The position numbers were made by a program, and so were the translations under genes. This document shows positions 16,415 through 25,098 of a DNA stretch of 64,000 bases, piece after piece. The stretch's first letter is position 1, and every line of letters starts with the position of its first letter. The stretch comes from Pseudomonas sp. SLFW. GTDB taxonomy: Bacteria > Pseudomonadota > Gammaproteobacteria > Pseudomonadales > Pseudomonadaceae. Location of the stretch: NCBI RefSeq assembly GCF_009905615.1, contig NZ_JAAAKW010000018.1, positions 30,538-94,537 of the forward strand, in the 5' to 3' direction. The notes below the pieces were generated by a model. It saw only the letters and a list, made by a program, of their open reading frames with translations. It had not been told where the DNA came from and made no database searches.

Positions 16415-16443
16415 TTGTAAATATTATCGAGACACCGATAATA
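16415..16443 (+). promoter_or_regulatory. Promoter with overlapping palindromic operator for the peptide cassette
   Basis: -35 TTGTAA (16415-16420), a 16-bp spacer and -10 GATAAT (16437-16442). A perfect 8-bp inverted repeat, TATTATCG (16422-16429) and CGATAATA (16436-16443) with a 6-bp centre, fills the spacer and covers the -10. A protein bound here would block RNA polymerase. Predicted transcription starts about 25 nt before the peptide start codon. Confidence 0.6.
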
Positions 16444-16473
16444 GTTCAGTCAATACAACTCAAGGAATGAGTC

Positions 16474-16605
16474 ATGTCACACTTTCCGCTGCGCCTTTTC
16501 GATACCTTGTGCAGGGCGCCTGTGTTCGAAATCCTTCCCTGTCTTCTGCCCGTCCCCGCGCTCTCCGGCGGCTGTGGGGCAGGGCTCGGAACCCTTGATC
16601 GTTGA
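16474..16605 (+). CDS. Small 43-residue Cys-containing peptide (possible modified-peptide precursor or leader)
   Basis: A 44-codon ORF (ATG to TGA), too short for ordinary gene calling. The ATG at 16474 has an AAGGA ribosome site at 16462-16466 with 7-bp spacing and lies just behind a good promoter. The peptide begins MSHFPLRLF. It has three Cys (13, 23, 34), a hydrophobic Pro/Leu-rich middle and a Gly-rich end (SGGCGAGLGTLDR). It resembles no family I know. The PP-loop enzyme gene follows 116 bp later with no terminator between. It could be a substrate of that enzyme, or a leader peptide controlling its expression. Function is not assigned. Confidence 0.5.
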   Translation: MSHFPLRLFDTLCRAPVFEILPCLLPVPALSGGCGAGLGTLDR

Positions 16606-16721
16606 CCTGAGCCAGGATCGAGCTGTTCTTGTGGCACAGGTTATTGGCTTTTCCTCGACGGCGGAACGTCGTGGAAAGTTCGGATGTTATGGCTGGACTG
16701 AGTATTTCAGGTGTCGACGTT

Positions 16722-18227
16722 ATGAGTTCCATTCACGAACAAGCGATGAACTATGTTTATCAACAGGTGCTGCAGCGGTTGTTGAGTTATTTCAATCGGG
16801 CCGAGAGAACGGCACTGCAATTATTGATTCAACGGCTGATCGTTGCCGCTGGTGGTATCGAACAGATTGGCAACTATCGGGTCCTGGTGGCGTTCGGGGG
16901 TGGCAAGGACAGTGCCTATACCGTGGCGTTGCTCCGGGCCGCGCAATTGAGTATCGCGGGGCGTTCGCCCGCCACGTTCAAGTTGCGGGTCGTCAATATG
17001 CGCCACGCGGGCATGACGTCCGCGGTCATGGCCAACATTCACCGCTGTTATTCGGCGTTGTTTCTTCACGACGACCCTCGCGTGGAGTTGCTGGTCGTTG
17101 ATCATCGGTATGTCCAGGCATTCGAACCCGATTTGCCCTTTTCGGCGGCAGGACGTGAGCAGAACCGATCCGACATGCTGCTCGGTGGGCACCTGACGGC
17201 GGGCGATGCCCGGACCACCTTTTGCAACGCGTGTTACCTGAGCATGGCCGAGTGCCTGGGTCGGGCGGCGAATTGGGGAGACGGCGTCAGCGCCGTCGTC
17301 AATGGCGAGACCCTCAAAGAACAAAAGCAATACGCCACCTGGATCGCGCGCTTGAGCGGGCGCAGCGGCCAGAACGTGGAACGCTGGAACCCCCTCGGTT
17401 TCAGCCAGGCCATCAGCGCCATCGACCGTATCGGCCGCGTGTATTACCGCGAGCTGTATGGCGAGGAGTCAATGCCCATGGATTTCATGCTGAAGGCGCC
17501 AGAATTTGCGCACGTGAACAGGGGACCTGCATTTTTGCCCGTCGCGGATCTGATCGGTTTCAAGACTGAAGAGCATTGGGCGTTGCTCACGGATTTCCTG
17601 GGATTCCGTTTCGACGATCTGGCGTTCAGTTTCAGCGAATCCGATTGCGCGAACCCTTTGCTCATGGCCCATATGCGCGGGCTCATGGCGCAATTCGTTC
17701 AAGGCCGGGAATACGCCGAGGGCATTGCCGAATACCTGGTGCTCGGCGCCGAAATGATGCGCCGCAAACGCATGCCCAAGCGCCTCATTCAGCAAGCGCT
17801 GGCGGCCTATGACGAGCCGGAAAAAGTCGACCTGCGACGCACTCTGGCGGACGGTTACGCCCAAGAAGCGTTCGGCCTCAATGAGGCTCAACTGGTGTGC
17901 CTGTTGTTTGCACCTTTTGTCGACGAGGGCGCGCAGCTGGAAGTGTTTTTGCGGGCTTGTCATCCCGGCATGCTGGTGGCGCAGGCCGATCTGCACCGGG
18001 CGTTGTCGGGTCAGCCGGCGCCCGATCAAGTGGTGCAGTGGCTGGTGGACGTCAGCGGCTTGAGCCTGCAAGGCCTGCAAAACCTCTATGCGCGGTCACG
18101 CGTGGACTTTGGCGACAAACACTCAATCATCGCCCGCGTACGCGCGAGCGACCCGGACAAGGCTTGGGTGACGACCGTCGACCCCGCCACGGGCCAACCG
18201 GCGGTGGAACGGGTTTCCGGCCGCTGA
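16722..18227 (+). CDS. PP-loop (N-type) ATP pyrophosphatase-like enzyme of unknown substrate
   Basis: 501-residue soluble protein. The PP-loop AFGGGKDSAYTVALL has GGGKDS at residues 59-64, the signature of adenylating N-type ATP pyrophosphatases (TtcA, ThiI, ExsB, sugar amidotransferases). A Cys motif FCNACYLSMAEC follows, with Cys at 169, 172 and 179, then GDGVSAVVNGE, a layout like sulfur-transfer PP-loop enzymes. The C-terminal 250 residues are helical and unrecognised. The chosen start has an AGGTG site 8 bp upstream; an in-frame ATG at 16689 is possible. It sits between the small peptide ORF and the MocR-like gene. It probably adenylates a carbonyl for sulfur or nitrogen insertion; the substrate is unknown. 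Confidence 0.7.
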   Translation: MSSIHEQAMNYVYQQVLQRLLSYFNRAERTALQLLIQRLIVAAGGIEQIGNYRVLVAFGGGKDSAYTVALLRAAQLSIAGRSPATFKLRVVNMRHAGMTSAVMANIHRCYSALFLHDDPRVELLVVDHRYVQAFEPDLPFSAAGREQNRSDMLLGGHLTAGDARTTFCNACYLSMAECLGRAANWGDGVSAVVNGETLKEQKQYATWIARLSGRSGQNVERWNPLGFSQAISAIDRIGRVYYRELYGEESMPMDFMLKAPEFAHVNRGPAFLPVADLIGFKTEEHWALLTDFLGFRFDDLAFSFSESDCANPLLMAHMRGLMAQFVQGREYAEGIAEYLVLGAEMMRRKRMPKRLIQQALAAYDEPEKVDLRRTLADGYAQEAFGLNEAQLVCLLFAPFVDEGAQLEVFLRACHPGMLVAQADLHRALSGQPAPDQVVQWLVDVSGLSLQGLQNLYARSRVDFGDKHSIIARVRASDPDKAWVTTVDPATGQPAVERVSGR

Positions 18228-18316
18228 AGGGGGCGTCGCAGGCCATGAGCGACCTGCTGCGCGGCTGCATTTTCTTTCATTGACCCTGCGTTTTACGCAT
18301 GGATGGGGTGTGTCCG

Positions 18317-19714
18317 ATGAATAACGACAAGACCGATTTTGCCTACCAGATGGTGTACCGCTACCTGTCGCGGCTGACCCACGAATTGCCCGAAGGCCCG
18401 GCCGTCAAATTGCCGTCCCTGCGACTGCTGGCCCGACGGCTGCGGGTGTCGATTTCAACCGTTCAAAACGCGTATTCGCTGTTGGAGAAGGAAGGGCGGA
18501 TCTGTTCGGTGCCCAAGTCCGGTTATTACGCGTTGCCTCAGCCCTGCAACGACGTTCACTGCGAGGGAGAAGATTTGCTGGCGCGGTTTCAGGCCGGGAC
18601 GCGGCGCCCTGACATGTTCGTTTTCGGTGCCGATGAGCCCACGCTGTTGCAGTCGCTGGACGGCCCGTTGCTGAGCGTGGAGCGCGACCTGATGCGGCAT
18701 TATCCCTGCCAGTCCGACCCACGCTATCAGCCGTTTGGCGACATCGAATTACGCACGGCGCTGGCCGCGTATTACACGTCGTCCACCGAGCATTGCTGGC
18801 ACCCGGACAACGTTTTTATCGGTCCGGACAAGACCGGCGTGCTCAAGACGGTGCTCAAGGCGCTGCAATTGCGGGATTGCGCGGTATTGGTCGAGTCGCC
18901 GTGTGGCTGGAATATCCTGCGCACGCTGCAATCGTTTGGCGTTCGGGTGATCGAGCTGTGTACGGATGCCGACGGCGTGATCGATCCCGACGAGCTGGAA
19001 GGCTTATTGCGCCACAGCGAGGTAAAAATGGCGGTGCTGTCGTCGCGAATGGACACCGTGCGCGGTCGGATCATGGCGCCGGAACAGCGGAAACGGTTGG
19101 CCGAGGTGCTGAATCGGCACGGCGTCTGGGTGCTGGAAAACGACAGCCAGGGCGGCCTGTGCTTCGACGAGCAATTCACGCCGTTGCGGGATTTGATCGA
19201 TCCGGAAAGGCTGTTGATCGTCGGCGCCTTCGACAAGACCATCGGCCTGGAGGCGCCGTTCGGCTACCTGCTGACCCGCCATTCCCGCGCCTTGTGGCAC
19301 CGCCAGCTGTTGCTGCGCTCGTTTCGCCTGCCACCCATTCGACAGAAAGCCATCGCCCGCCTGTACAACTCAGGCCAACTGGACAAACACCTGCACGTCT
19401 TGCGCTTGTGTTTGCAGCAGCGGGTGGAGCATTTGGGGCTGATGATCGATGACTTCCTGGGAGACGACGTCACCTTTGAACGGCCTCAGGGCGGCGCGAC
19501 GATTTGGCTGGAAAGCAAGCATCGCGTGGACATGGGGCGGGTGTTCGAGCGGCTGTTGGAACAACGCATCGTCATCGCCCCCGGTGAGCTGTTCAGCGTG
19601 CGCGGGTTGCACCAACAGAGCCTGTGCCTGAGCGGCGCAGCGGACTGGACCCAGAACATCGAGTCGATGCTGGTGCATGTCAGGAATGCGCTGGTGCAGG
19701 AGCGGTTGGGGTAG
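18317..19714 (+). CDS. MocR-type protein: GntR winged helix fused to fold-I aminotransferase domain
   Basis: 465 residues. The GntR-type HTH is at about 30-72 (KLPSLRLLARRLRVSISTVQ). The aminotransferase domain is at about 100-460, with PLP lysine candidate K307 in GAFDKTIGLEAPFGYL and the PLP-ring Asp candidate D276 in ENDSQGG. PLP binding is therefore plausible. MocR proteins are usually regulators of a linked gene set, so it may control the peptide/PP-loop operon through the sites at 16357-16443. It lies 89 bp after the PP-loop gene, same strand. The ATG at 18317 is preferred (GGGG upstream) over one at 18299. Confidence 0.8.
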   Translation: MNNDKTDFAYQMVYRYLSRLTHELPEGPAVKLPSLRLLARRLRVSISTVQNAYSLLEKEGRICSVPKSGYYALPQPCNDVHCEGEDLLARFQAGTRRPDMFVFGADEPTLLQSLDGPLLSVERDLMRHYPCQSDPRYQPFGDIELRTALAAYYTSSTEHCWHPDNVFIGPDKTGVLKTVLKALQLRDCAVLVESPCGWNILRTLQSFGVRVIELCTDADGVIDPDELEGLLRHSEVKMAVLSSRMDTVRGRIMAPEQRKRLAEVLNRHGVWVLENDSQGGLCFDEQFTPLRDLIDPERLLIVGAFDKTIGLEAPFGYLLTRHSRALWHRQLLLRSFRLPPIRQKAIARLYNSGQLDKHLHVLRLCLQQRVEHLGLMIDDFLGDDVTFERPQGGATIWLESKHRVDMGRVFERLLEQRIVIAPGELFSVRGLHQQSLCLSGAADWTQNIESMLVHVRNALVQERLG

Positions 19715-19813
19715 GGCGTTCGTAGCGGACGATCAAGTTCGCGGCGGTGCTCTGGTCCAGGGCGCCGCCGATCCATTTCTGTTTGCCAGACCCACCGCGC
19801 ACCTGCTATCTGT

Positions 19814-22195
19814 ATGCCCGTCCAGTATTCAGACTGCCTGTTGCCACTTCCCGTGACCGCCATCCTTTCCCCCGAACCCGCTGTCGATGCCGGCCCGGAT
19901 GCATCGCCGCCCGGGCCTGTGCAGCCAGCGGTCGATCCGCAGCACGGCTATGCCATCGCGGTGCGGGCCTTGTGCGAGTTCACGGCCAAGGTCGGAGACC
20001 TTGATCTGCGTTTCACGCCATCGCCCACGGCCCAAGAGGGGATCGCCGGACATCGCACGGTGGCGTCCAGTCGCGGGGTTGACTATCAAGCCGAAGTCCC
20101 CCTGTCCGGCGCCTACCAGGAATTGAACGTCCGAGGCCGGGCCGACGGCTATGACGCGGCGCTCAATCAGTTGGAAGAGGTGAAGACCTACCGCGGCGAC
20201 CTCGACAAGATGCCCGCCAATCACCGGCAGCTGCACTGGGCCCAGGCCAAAGTGTACGGATGGTTGATTTGTCAGCAGTTGAAGCTGGCTGAAGTGAACG
20301 TCACGCTGGTGTATTTCAACATCATCAACGAGCAGGAAACCCTGATTCGCGAACGGCACAGCGCTGATGAACTCAAGGCCTTCTTTGAGGCGCAGTGTCA
20401 GATTTTTCTGCACTGGGCACGTCAGGAAATGGCCCATGTTCAAACGCGAAACGACGTGCTGACCGATCTGAAATTTCCTCACGGTGCGTTCCGAGCGGGC
20501 CAGCGGGTGTTGGCGGAGTCGGTGTACAAGGCCGTCAGCACCGGGCGTTGCCTCATGGCGCAGGCGCCGACCGGCATCGGCAAGACCATCGGCACGGTGT
20601 TCCCGATGCTCAAGGCGACGCCGACCCAAAAGCTCGACAAGGTATTCTTTCTTACCGCTAAGACCCCGGGCCGAAAGCTGGCGCTGGATGCCTTGAGCGT
20701 GATCGGCCGCAGCGCCCCCGAGCTGGATGTGCGTGTGCTGGAAATGGTCGCGCGGGACAAGGCCTGCGAATTCCCCGCCAACGCCTGCAACGGCGATTCC
20801 TGCCCATTGGCTAAAGGGTTTTACGACCGCTTGCCCGCCGCCCGCAGCGAGGCTGTGGCCCACCGCTGGCTGGATCAGCCCGGGTTGCGTGAAGTGGCCT
20901 TGCGGCACGACGTCTGTCCTTATTATCTGAGCCAGGAAATGGCGCGCTGGTCGGACGTGGTGATCGCCGACTACAACTATTACTTCGACCTCAGCGCCTT
21001 GCTGTTCGGGTTGTGCCAGTTCAATCAGTGGCGCGTCGCGGTGCTGGTGGACGAGGCACACAACATGGTCGAGCGTGCTCGGCAGATGTACAGCGCGAGC
21101 CTCGACCAATTCGTTTTGAATCAGGTCCGGCAGAGCGCGCCGGAGCCCTTGAAAAAATCCCTGCAACGGCTTAATCGCGAGTGGAACGCGCTGCACAAGG
21201 ACCAGGTCGCGCCGTACCAGGCCTATCCCGCGACCCCTGGCAAATTCCTCTCGGCGCTCAACCTGTGCGTCGCCGCGTTCGGTGATTATTTCAACGATCA
21301 TCCCCACGCGGCCAACGGCGAACTGCAAAGCTTCTATTTCGAAGCGATCCAGTTCGGGCGGATTGCCGAGCTGTTCGGTGAGCATTACCTGTTCGACATC
21401 AGCAAGCGCGAGGCGAGGGGCAACAAGGCGCTGTCGAAACTGACCCTGCGCAACGTCGTGCCTGCCGAATTCATTCGCCCGCGCCTCACCGCCGCCCGCA
21501 GCACGGTGCTGTTCTCGGCCACGCTCAACCCCCGGCATTTTTACCGCGACCTGCTGGGTCTGCCGGAGAACACGGCGTGGATCGATGTCGAGTCGCCGTT
21601 TCAAAAGGCGCAACTGGACGTGCACATCGTCAGCCGCATCTCCACCCGCTACACCCATCGACAGGCGTCGCTGGCGCCCATCGTGGCGCTGATGGCCGAG
21701 CAATTCCAGGTGCGCCCTGGCAACTACCTCGCATTCTTCAGCAGCTTCGACTACCTGCAACAGGTGGCGGAATTGATGCGCGCCAGCCACCCCGACGTGC
21801 CCCTGTGGCAGCAGTCGCGGGGCATGGCCGAAACTGATCGGCAGGCATTCCTCGATCGTTTCACCCCTGAGAGCCAGGGCATTGGCTTCGCGGTGCTGGG
21901 CGGCGCGTTCGGTGAAGGGATCGATTTGCCGGGGGCGCGGCTGATCGGCGCGTTCATCGCGACCCTCGGCCTGGCGCAGATCAACCCGGTCAACGAACAG
22001 CTCAAGCAGCGAATGAGCCTGTTGTTCGGCGCCGGTTACGATTACACCTATCTCTACCCCGGCCTGCAGAAAGTGGTGCAGGCGGCAGGGCGGGTGATTC
22101 GCGGTCAGGATGATCGTGGGGTGGTGATGCTGATCGACGACCGGTTTGCCGAGCACAAGATTCAGCAGTTGTTGCCGACGTGGTGGCAGCTGTAG
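19814..22195 (+). CDS. DinG/Rad3-type superfamily 2 helicase with PDDEXK-like N-terminal domain
   Basis: 793 residues. The N-terminal part (about 60-200) resembles a PDDEXK nuclease: GRADGYDAALNQLEEVKTYR gives the D-x-ExK core, and a downstream QxxxY-like HWAQAKVYGWL. The helicase follows: Walker A APTGIGKT, four Cys around CEFPANACNGDSC and CPYY suggesting an XPD-type 4Fe-4S cluster, DEAH motif LVDEAHNMVERA, motif VI QAAGRVIRGQDDRG. It probably acts as a 5'-3' DNA helicase-nuclease in repair. No obvious operon partner. The upstream ~50 residues look disordered, so the true start could be later. Confidence 0.8.
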   Translation: MPVQYSDCLLPLPVTAILSPEPAVDAGPDASPPGPVQPAVDPQHGYAIAVRALCEFTAKVGDLDLRFTPSPTAQEGIAGHRTVASSRGVDYQAEVPLSGAYQELNVRGRADGYDAALNQLEEVKTYRGDLDKMPANHRQLHWAQAKVYGWLICQQLKLAEVNVTLVYFNIINEQETLIRERHSADELKAFFEAQCQIFLHWARQEMAHVQTRNDVLTDLKFPHGAFRAGQRVLAESVYKAVSTGRCLMAQAPTGIGKTIGTVFPMLKATPTQKLDKVFFLTAKTPGRKLALDALSVIGRSAPELDVRVLEMVARDKACEFPANACNGDSCPLAKGFYDRLPAARSEAVAHRWLDQPGLREVALRHDVCPYYLSQEMARWSDVVIADYNYYFDLSALLFGLCQFNQWRVAVLVDEAHNMVERARQMYSASLDQFVLNQVRQSAPEPLKKSLQRLNREWNALHKDQVAPYQAYPATPGKFLSALNLCVAAFGDYFNDHPHAANGELQSFYFEAIQFGRIAELFGEHYLFDISKREARGNKALSKLTLRNVVPAEFIRPRLTAARSTVLFSATLNPRHFYRDLLGLPENTAWIDVESPFQKAQLDVHIVSRISTRYTHRQASLAPIVALMAEQFQVRPGNYLAFFSSFDYLQQVAELMRASHPDVPLWQQSRGMAETDRQAFLDRFTPESQGIGFAVLGGAFGEGIDLPGARLIGAFIATLGLAQINPVNEQLKQRMSLLFGAGYDYTYLYPGLQKVVQAAGRVIRGQDDRGVVMLIDDRFAEHKIQQLLPTWWQL

Positions 22196-22345
22196 GTCGG
22201 CCCGTGCAATTGTCTCAAGCGGTTACGGATCGATAGCCGAGCAAGGCGGTCCAACTGCCAGTAAACTGCCGCGATACCGGCATTTTTATCTGTTGCGCTG
22301 CCTCTTTTTTCTTCTTCTCACGTTTTCCATCCACGGAGGTTTCCC

Positions 22346-23992
22346 ATGAGCATCAGTCCATTCGCAGGCAAACAGGCGCCTGCGGAATTGCTGGTCGATC
22401 TTCCTCGTCTGGTGACGGCCTATTACACCGGCCAGCCGGACGCCTCGGTTCCCACCCAACGGGTTTCCTTCGGCACGTCCGGTCACCGTGGCAGCTCGTT
22501 CGACCTGAGCTTCAATGAATGGCACGTGTTGGCAATCAGTCAGGCCATCTGCCTGTACCGTCAGGCCAACGGCATCGATGGCCCGCTGTTTCTCGGCGCC
22601 GACACCCATGCGCTGTCCACCCCGGCAGCCGCCTCGGCGCTGGAAGTGCTGGCGGCCAACGGCGTCAACGTGATGATTTCCGAAGGCGATGAGTACACGC
22701 CTACTCCGGCGGTGTCCCACGCGATCATCTGCTACAACAAAGGCCGTACGTCGGGCCTTGCTGACGGCATCGTCATCACGCCGTCGCACAACCCGCCGGA
22801 AAGCGGCGGTTTCAAATACAACCCCACCAATGGCGGCCCGGCCGATTCGCACATCACCAAGTGGATCGAAACCAAGGCCAACGAACTGCTTGCCGAGAAG
22901 ATCATCGGCGTCACACGCATCACGCTTGAAAAGGCCTTGCGCGCGGACACCACTCACCGCCACGACTACGTGAACACCTACGTCGCCGACCTGAAGAACG
23001 TCATCGACATGGACGCCATCCGTGGCGCCAATCTGCGTCTGGGCGTTGACCCACTGGGCGGCGCGGGCGTGCGTTACTGGTCGGCCATTGGCGAGCATTA
23101 CGGCCTGAACCTGGAGGTGGTGAACAAATTCGTCGACCCGACTTTCCGCTTCATGAGCGTCGACTGGGACGGCAAGATCCGCATGGACCCGTCGTCCAAC
23201 TTCGCGATGCAGAGCCTGATCGGTCTGAAAGATCGCTTCCAGGTCGCGTTCGCCTGCGATCCGGACCACGACCGTCACGGCATCGTCACCCCGACCGGTG
23301 GCCTGTTGGCGCCGAACAATTACCTGGCGGTGTCCATCGATTACCTGTTCCAGAACCGTCCTGACTGGCGCGCTGATGCGGCGGTCGGCAAGACCGTGGT
23401 CAGCAGCGGCATGATCGACCGCGTGACCCAGCGTCTGGGCCGTCGTTTGTACGAAGTGCCGGTGGGCTTCAAGTTCTTCGCCGAGGGGCTGTACGAAGGC
23501 TCGTTGGGGTTCGGTGGCGAGGAGAGTGCGGGGGCGTCGTTCCTGCGTCGTGACGGTTCGGTCTGGACCACCGATAAGGACGGCCTGATCCCGGCGCTGC
23601 TGGCGGCAGAAATCCGTGCCCGCAAAGGCCGCGACCCGAGCGAGATGTACAAGGCGCTGACCGATGAACTGGGCGAGCCTGTTTCCACCCGCGTCGAGGC
23701 CAAGGCGAACTTCGAGCAGAAGGCGCTGTTGAGCAAACTCTCGCCGGAGCAGGTGACGTCGACCGAGCTGGCAGGGGAGAAGATCGAGCAGATCCTCAGC
23801 AAGGCACCGGGCAATGACCAGGCAATCGGCGGTTTGAAAGTGATGACTGAAAACGGCTGGTTCGCCGCGCGGCCTTCCGGCACCGAGGACATCTACAAGA
23901 TCTACGCCGAAAGCTTCAAGGGTGAGGACCACCTGAAACGCCTGGTGGCCGAAGCGCAGGTGCTGGTGGATGCGGCCATCGCGCCGAAGTAG
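22346..23992 (+). CDS. pgm: Alpha-D-glucose phosphate-specific phosphoglucomutase
   Basis: 548-residue phosphohexomutase that interconverts glucose 1-phosphate and glucose 6-phosphate for glycogen/trehalose and envelope sugars. The active-site phosphoserine is S147 in GIVITPSHNPPESGG. The Mg loop is DPDHDRHG, the sugar-binding loop GGEESAGASF, and the phosphate-binding loop RPSGTEDIYKIY near the C-terminus. Length is as usual for the family. The ribosome site GGAGG lies just upstream (CACGGAGGTTTCCC). It is a single gene; the hairpin at 24085-24118 follows. Confidence 0.95.
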   Translation: MSISPFAGKQAPAELLVDLPRLVTAYYTGQPDASVPTQRVSFGTSGHRGSSFDLSFNEWHVLAISQAICLYRQANGIDGPLFLGADTHALSTPAAASALEVLAANGVNVMISEGDEYTPTPAVSHAIICYNKGRTSGLADGIVITPSHNPPESGGFKYNPTNGGPADSHITKWIETKANELLAEKIIGVTRITLEKALRADTTHRHDYVNTYVADLKNVIDMDAIRGANLRLGVDPLGGAGVRYWSAIGEHYGLNLEVVNKFVDPTFRFMSVDWDGKIRMDPSSNFAMQSLIGLKDRFQVAFACDPDHDRHGIVTPTGGLLAPNNYLAVSIDYLFQNRPDWRADAAVGKTVVSSGMIDRVTQRLGRRLYEVPVGFKFFAEGLYEGSLGFGGEESAGASFLRRDGSVWTTDKDGLIPALLAAEIRARKGRDPSEMYKALTDELGEPVSTRVEAKANFEQKALLSKLSPEQVTSTELAGEKIEQILSKAPGNDQAIGGLKVMTENGWFAARPSGTEDIYKIYAESFKGEDHLKRLVAEAQVLVDAAIAPK

Positions 23993-24084
23993 TTCCGGAT
24001 TGCGCATCGGTCGCCTGGCTGCGATGCACCGCTATCTCACAGGATCGATGAAAGACAACCCACAGGGATAATCCTGTGACAAAA

Positions 24085-24118
24085 AAACGCCCCGGTTCCT
24101 CACGAAACCGGGGCGTTT
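24085..24118 (-). terminator. Bidirectional-type terminator between pgm and pirin
   Basis: 13-bp perfect stem, AAACGCCCCGGTT (24085-24097) with AACCGGGGCGTTT (24106-24118). On the minus strand it runs into a T tract (A residues 24081-24087), so it mainly ends pirin transcription. It may also serve pgm from the other side. Confidence 0.88.
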
Positions 24119-24132
24119 GCATTGCAGGGGCT

Positions 24133-24828
24133 TTACGCCACATCCACCAGCACAATCTCGCTGTCTTCAATGGCCGTCACGCGCAGCACGCGTTCTTGCT
24201 CCACGGCCACGCCATCCCGGGCTTGAGCACGCAGGCCGTTGACTTCGATGCTGCCGGTCGCGGGGACCAGATACGCACGGCGACCTTCATCCAGCGCATA
24301 TTCCGCGGTTTCGCCCGCTTTCAGGTTCGCCGCCACCAACCGCGCATTCGCCCGAATTCGCAGCTCGATGTCATCGTCCGCCTTGCCGCTGGCCAGCGTC
24401 ACGAAGCCTTCGCGGTTGCCTTTCGGGAACGGTTTGGCGCCCCAGGACGGCGGAGCCCCGACTTCATCCGGCATGATCCAGATCTGGAAAATCCGCGTCT
24501 CTTTCGACTCCAGGTTGTATTCGCTGTGGGCCACGCCGGTCCCGGCGCTCATCACCTGCACGTCACCGGCTTCGGTACGTCCACGGTTGCCTAGGCTGTC
24601 TTCGTGGGTGATCGCGCCTTCACGGACATAGGTGATGATTTCCATGTCGCGGTGCGGGTGACGTGGAAAGCCAGTGCCGGCTTCGATCACGTCATCGTTC
24701 CAGACCCGCAGTTGCCCCCAGCTCATGCGGCCCGGGTCATAGTAGTTGGCGAACGAAAAGTGGTGATGCGCGTTCAGCCAGCCGTGGTCGGCGCCGCCGA
24801 GGGATGTGAAAGGTCTCAGTTGCAGCAT
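24133..24828 (-). CDS. Pirin family protein (bicupin)
   Basis: 231-residue pirin-type bicupin. The N-terminal cupin carries the metal ligands in GFPRHPHRDMEIITYV and the following HEDSLGN and AGTGVAHSEYN (His/His/His/Glu set), so it is likely iron-binding. The C-terminal cupin lacks ligands. Bacterial pirins include quercetinase-like enzymes and regulators of pyruvate metabolism; which applies here cannot be told. The start is MLQLRPF at 24828, with GGAGG eight bases upstream. A longer frame to 24945 has no such site. Confidence 0.88.
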   Translation of the reverse strand: MLQLRPFTSLGGADHGWLNAHHHFSFANYYDPGRMSWGQLRVWNDDVIEAGTGFPRHPHRDMEIITYVREGAITHEDSLGNRGRTEAGDVQVMSAGTGVAHSEYNLESKETRIFQIWIMPDEVGAPPSWGAKPFPKGNREGFVTLASGKADDDIELRIRANARLVAANLKAGETAEYALDEGRRAYLVPATGSIEVNGLRAQARDGVAVEQERVLRVTAIEDSEIVLVDVA

Positions 24829-25098
24829 GATCAGTTCCTCCGTTAGCAGGGCCGGGTCGTTCAAAGGGGGCACCGCTGTTAGTCGATGGAGCAATGATCC
24901 GTCAAAGTCATATCGATAAAAAGCGTAAGTTTTGCGTAATAACAATCAGATAATCCGATATTTAATGAGCGCCAAACGTTGACCTTTACCTGCACTTGAT
25001 CGGCTAACCCCATGACCGCAAAGCATTTCGCTGGAGCTTCACGACGAATGGGGCGACCATAGGCGCCTATTCGCCCAACGTTGATAGCTGGAGCCCGC

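Noticed and set aside
18245..18283. 12-residue mini-ORF between the PP-loop and MocR-type genes
   Set aside because: Ends GCIFFH and could be a tiny peptide, but the ribosome site is poorly spaced and such frames occur by chance.
19829..22156. A 775-codon open frame on the minus strand
   Set aside because: It lies fully antisense to the helicase gene, which has all motifs in order. Long antisense frames are common in high-GC DNA; the translation has no recognisable domain.
22286..24007. A 573-codon minus-strand frame over pgm
   Set aside because: It is antisense to phosphoglucomutase, whose motifs are complete; no family resemblance.
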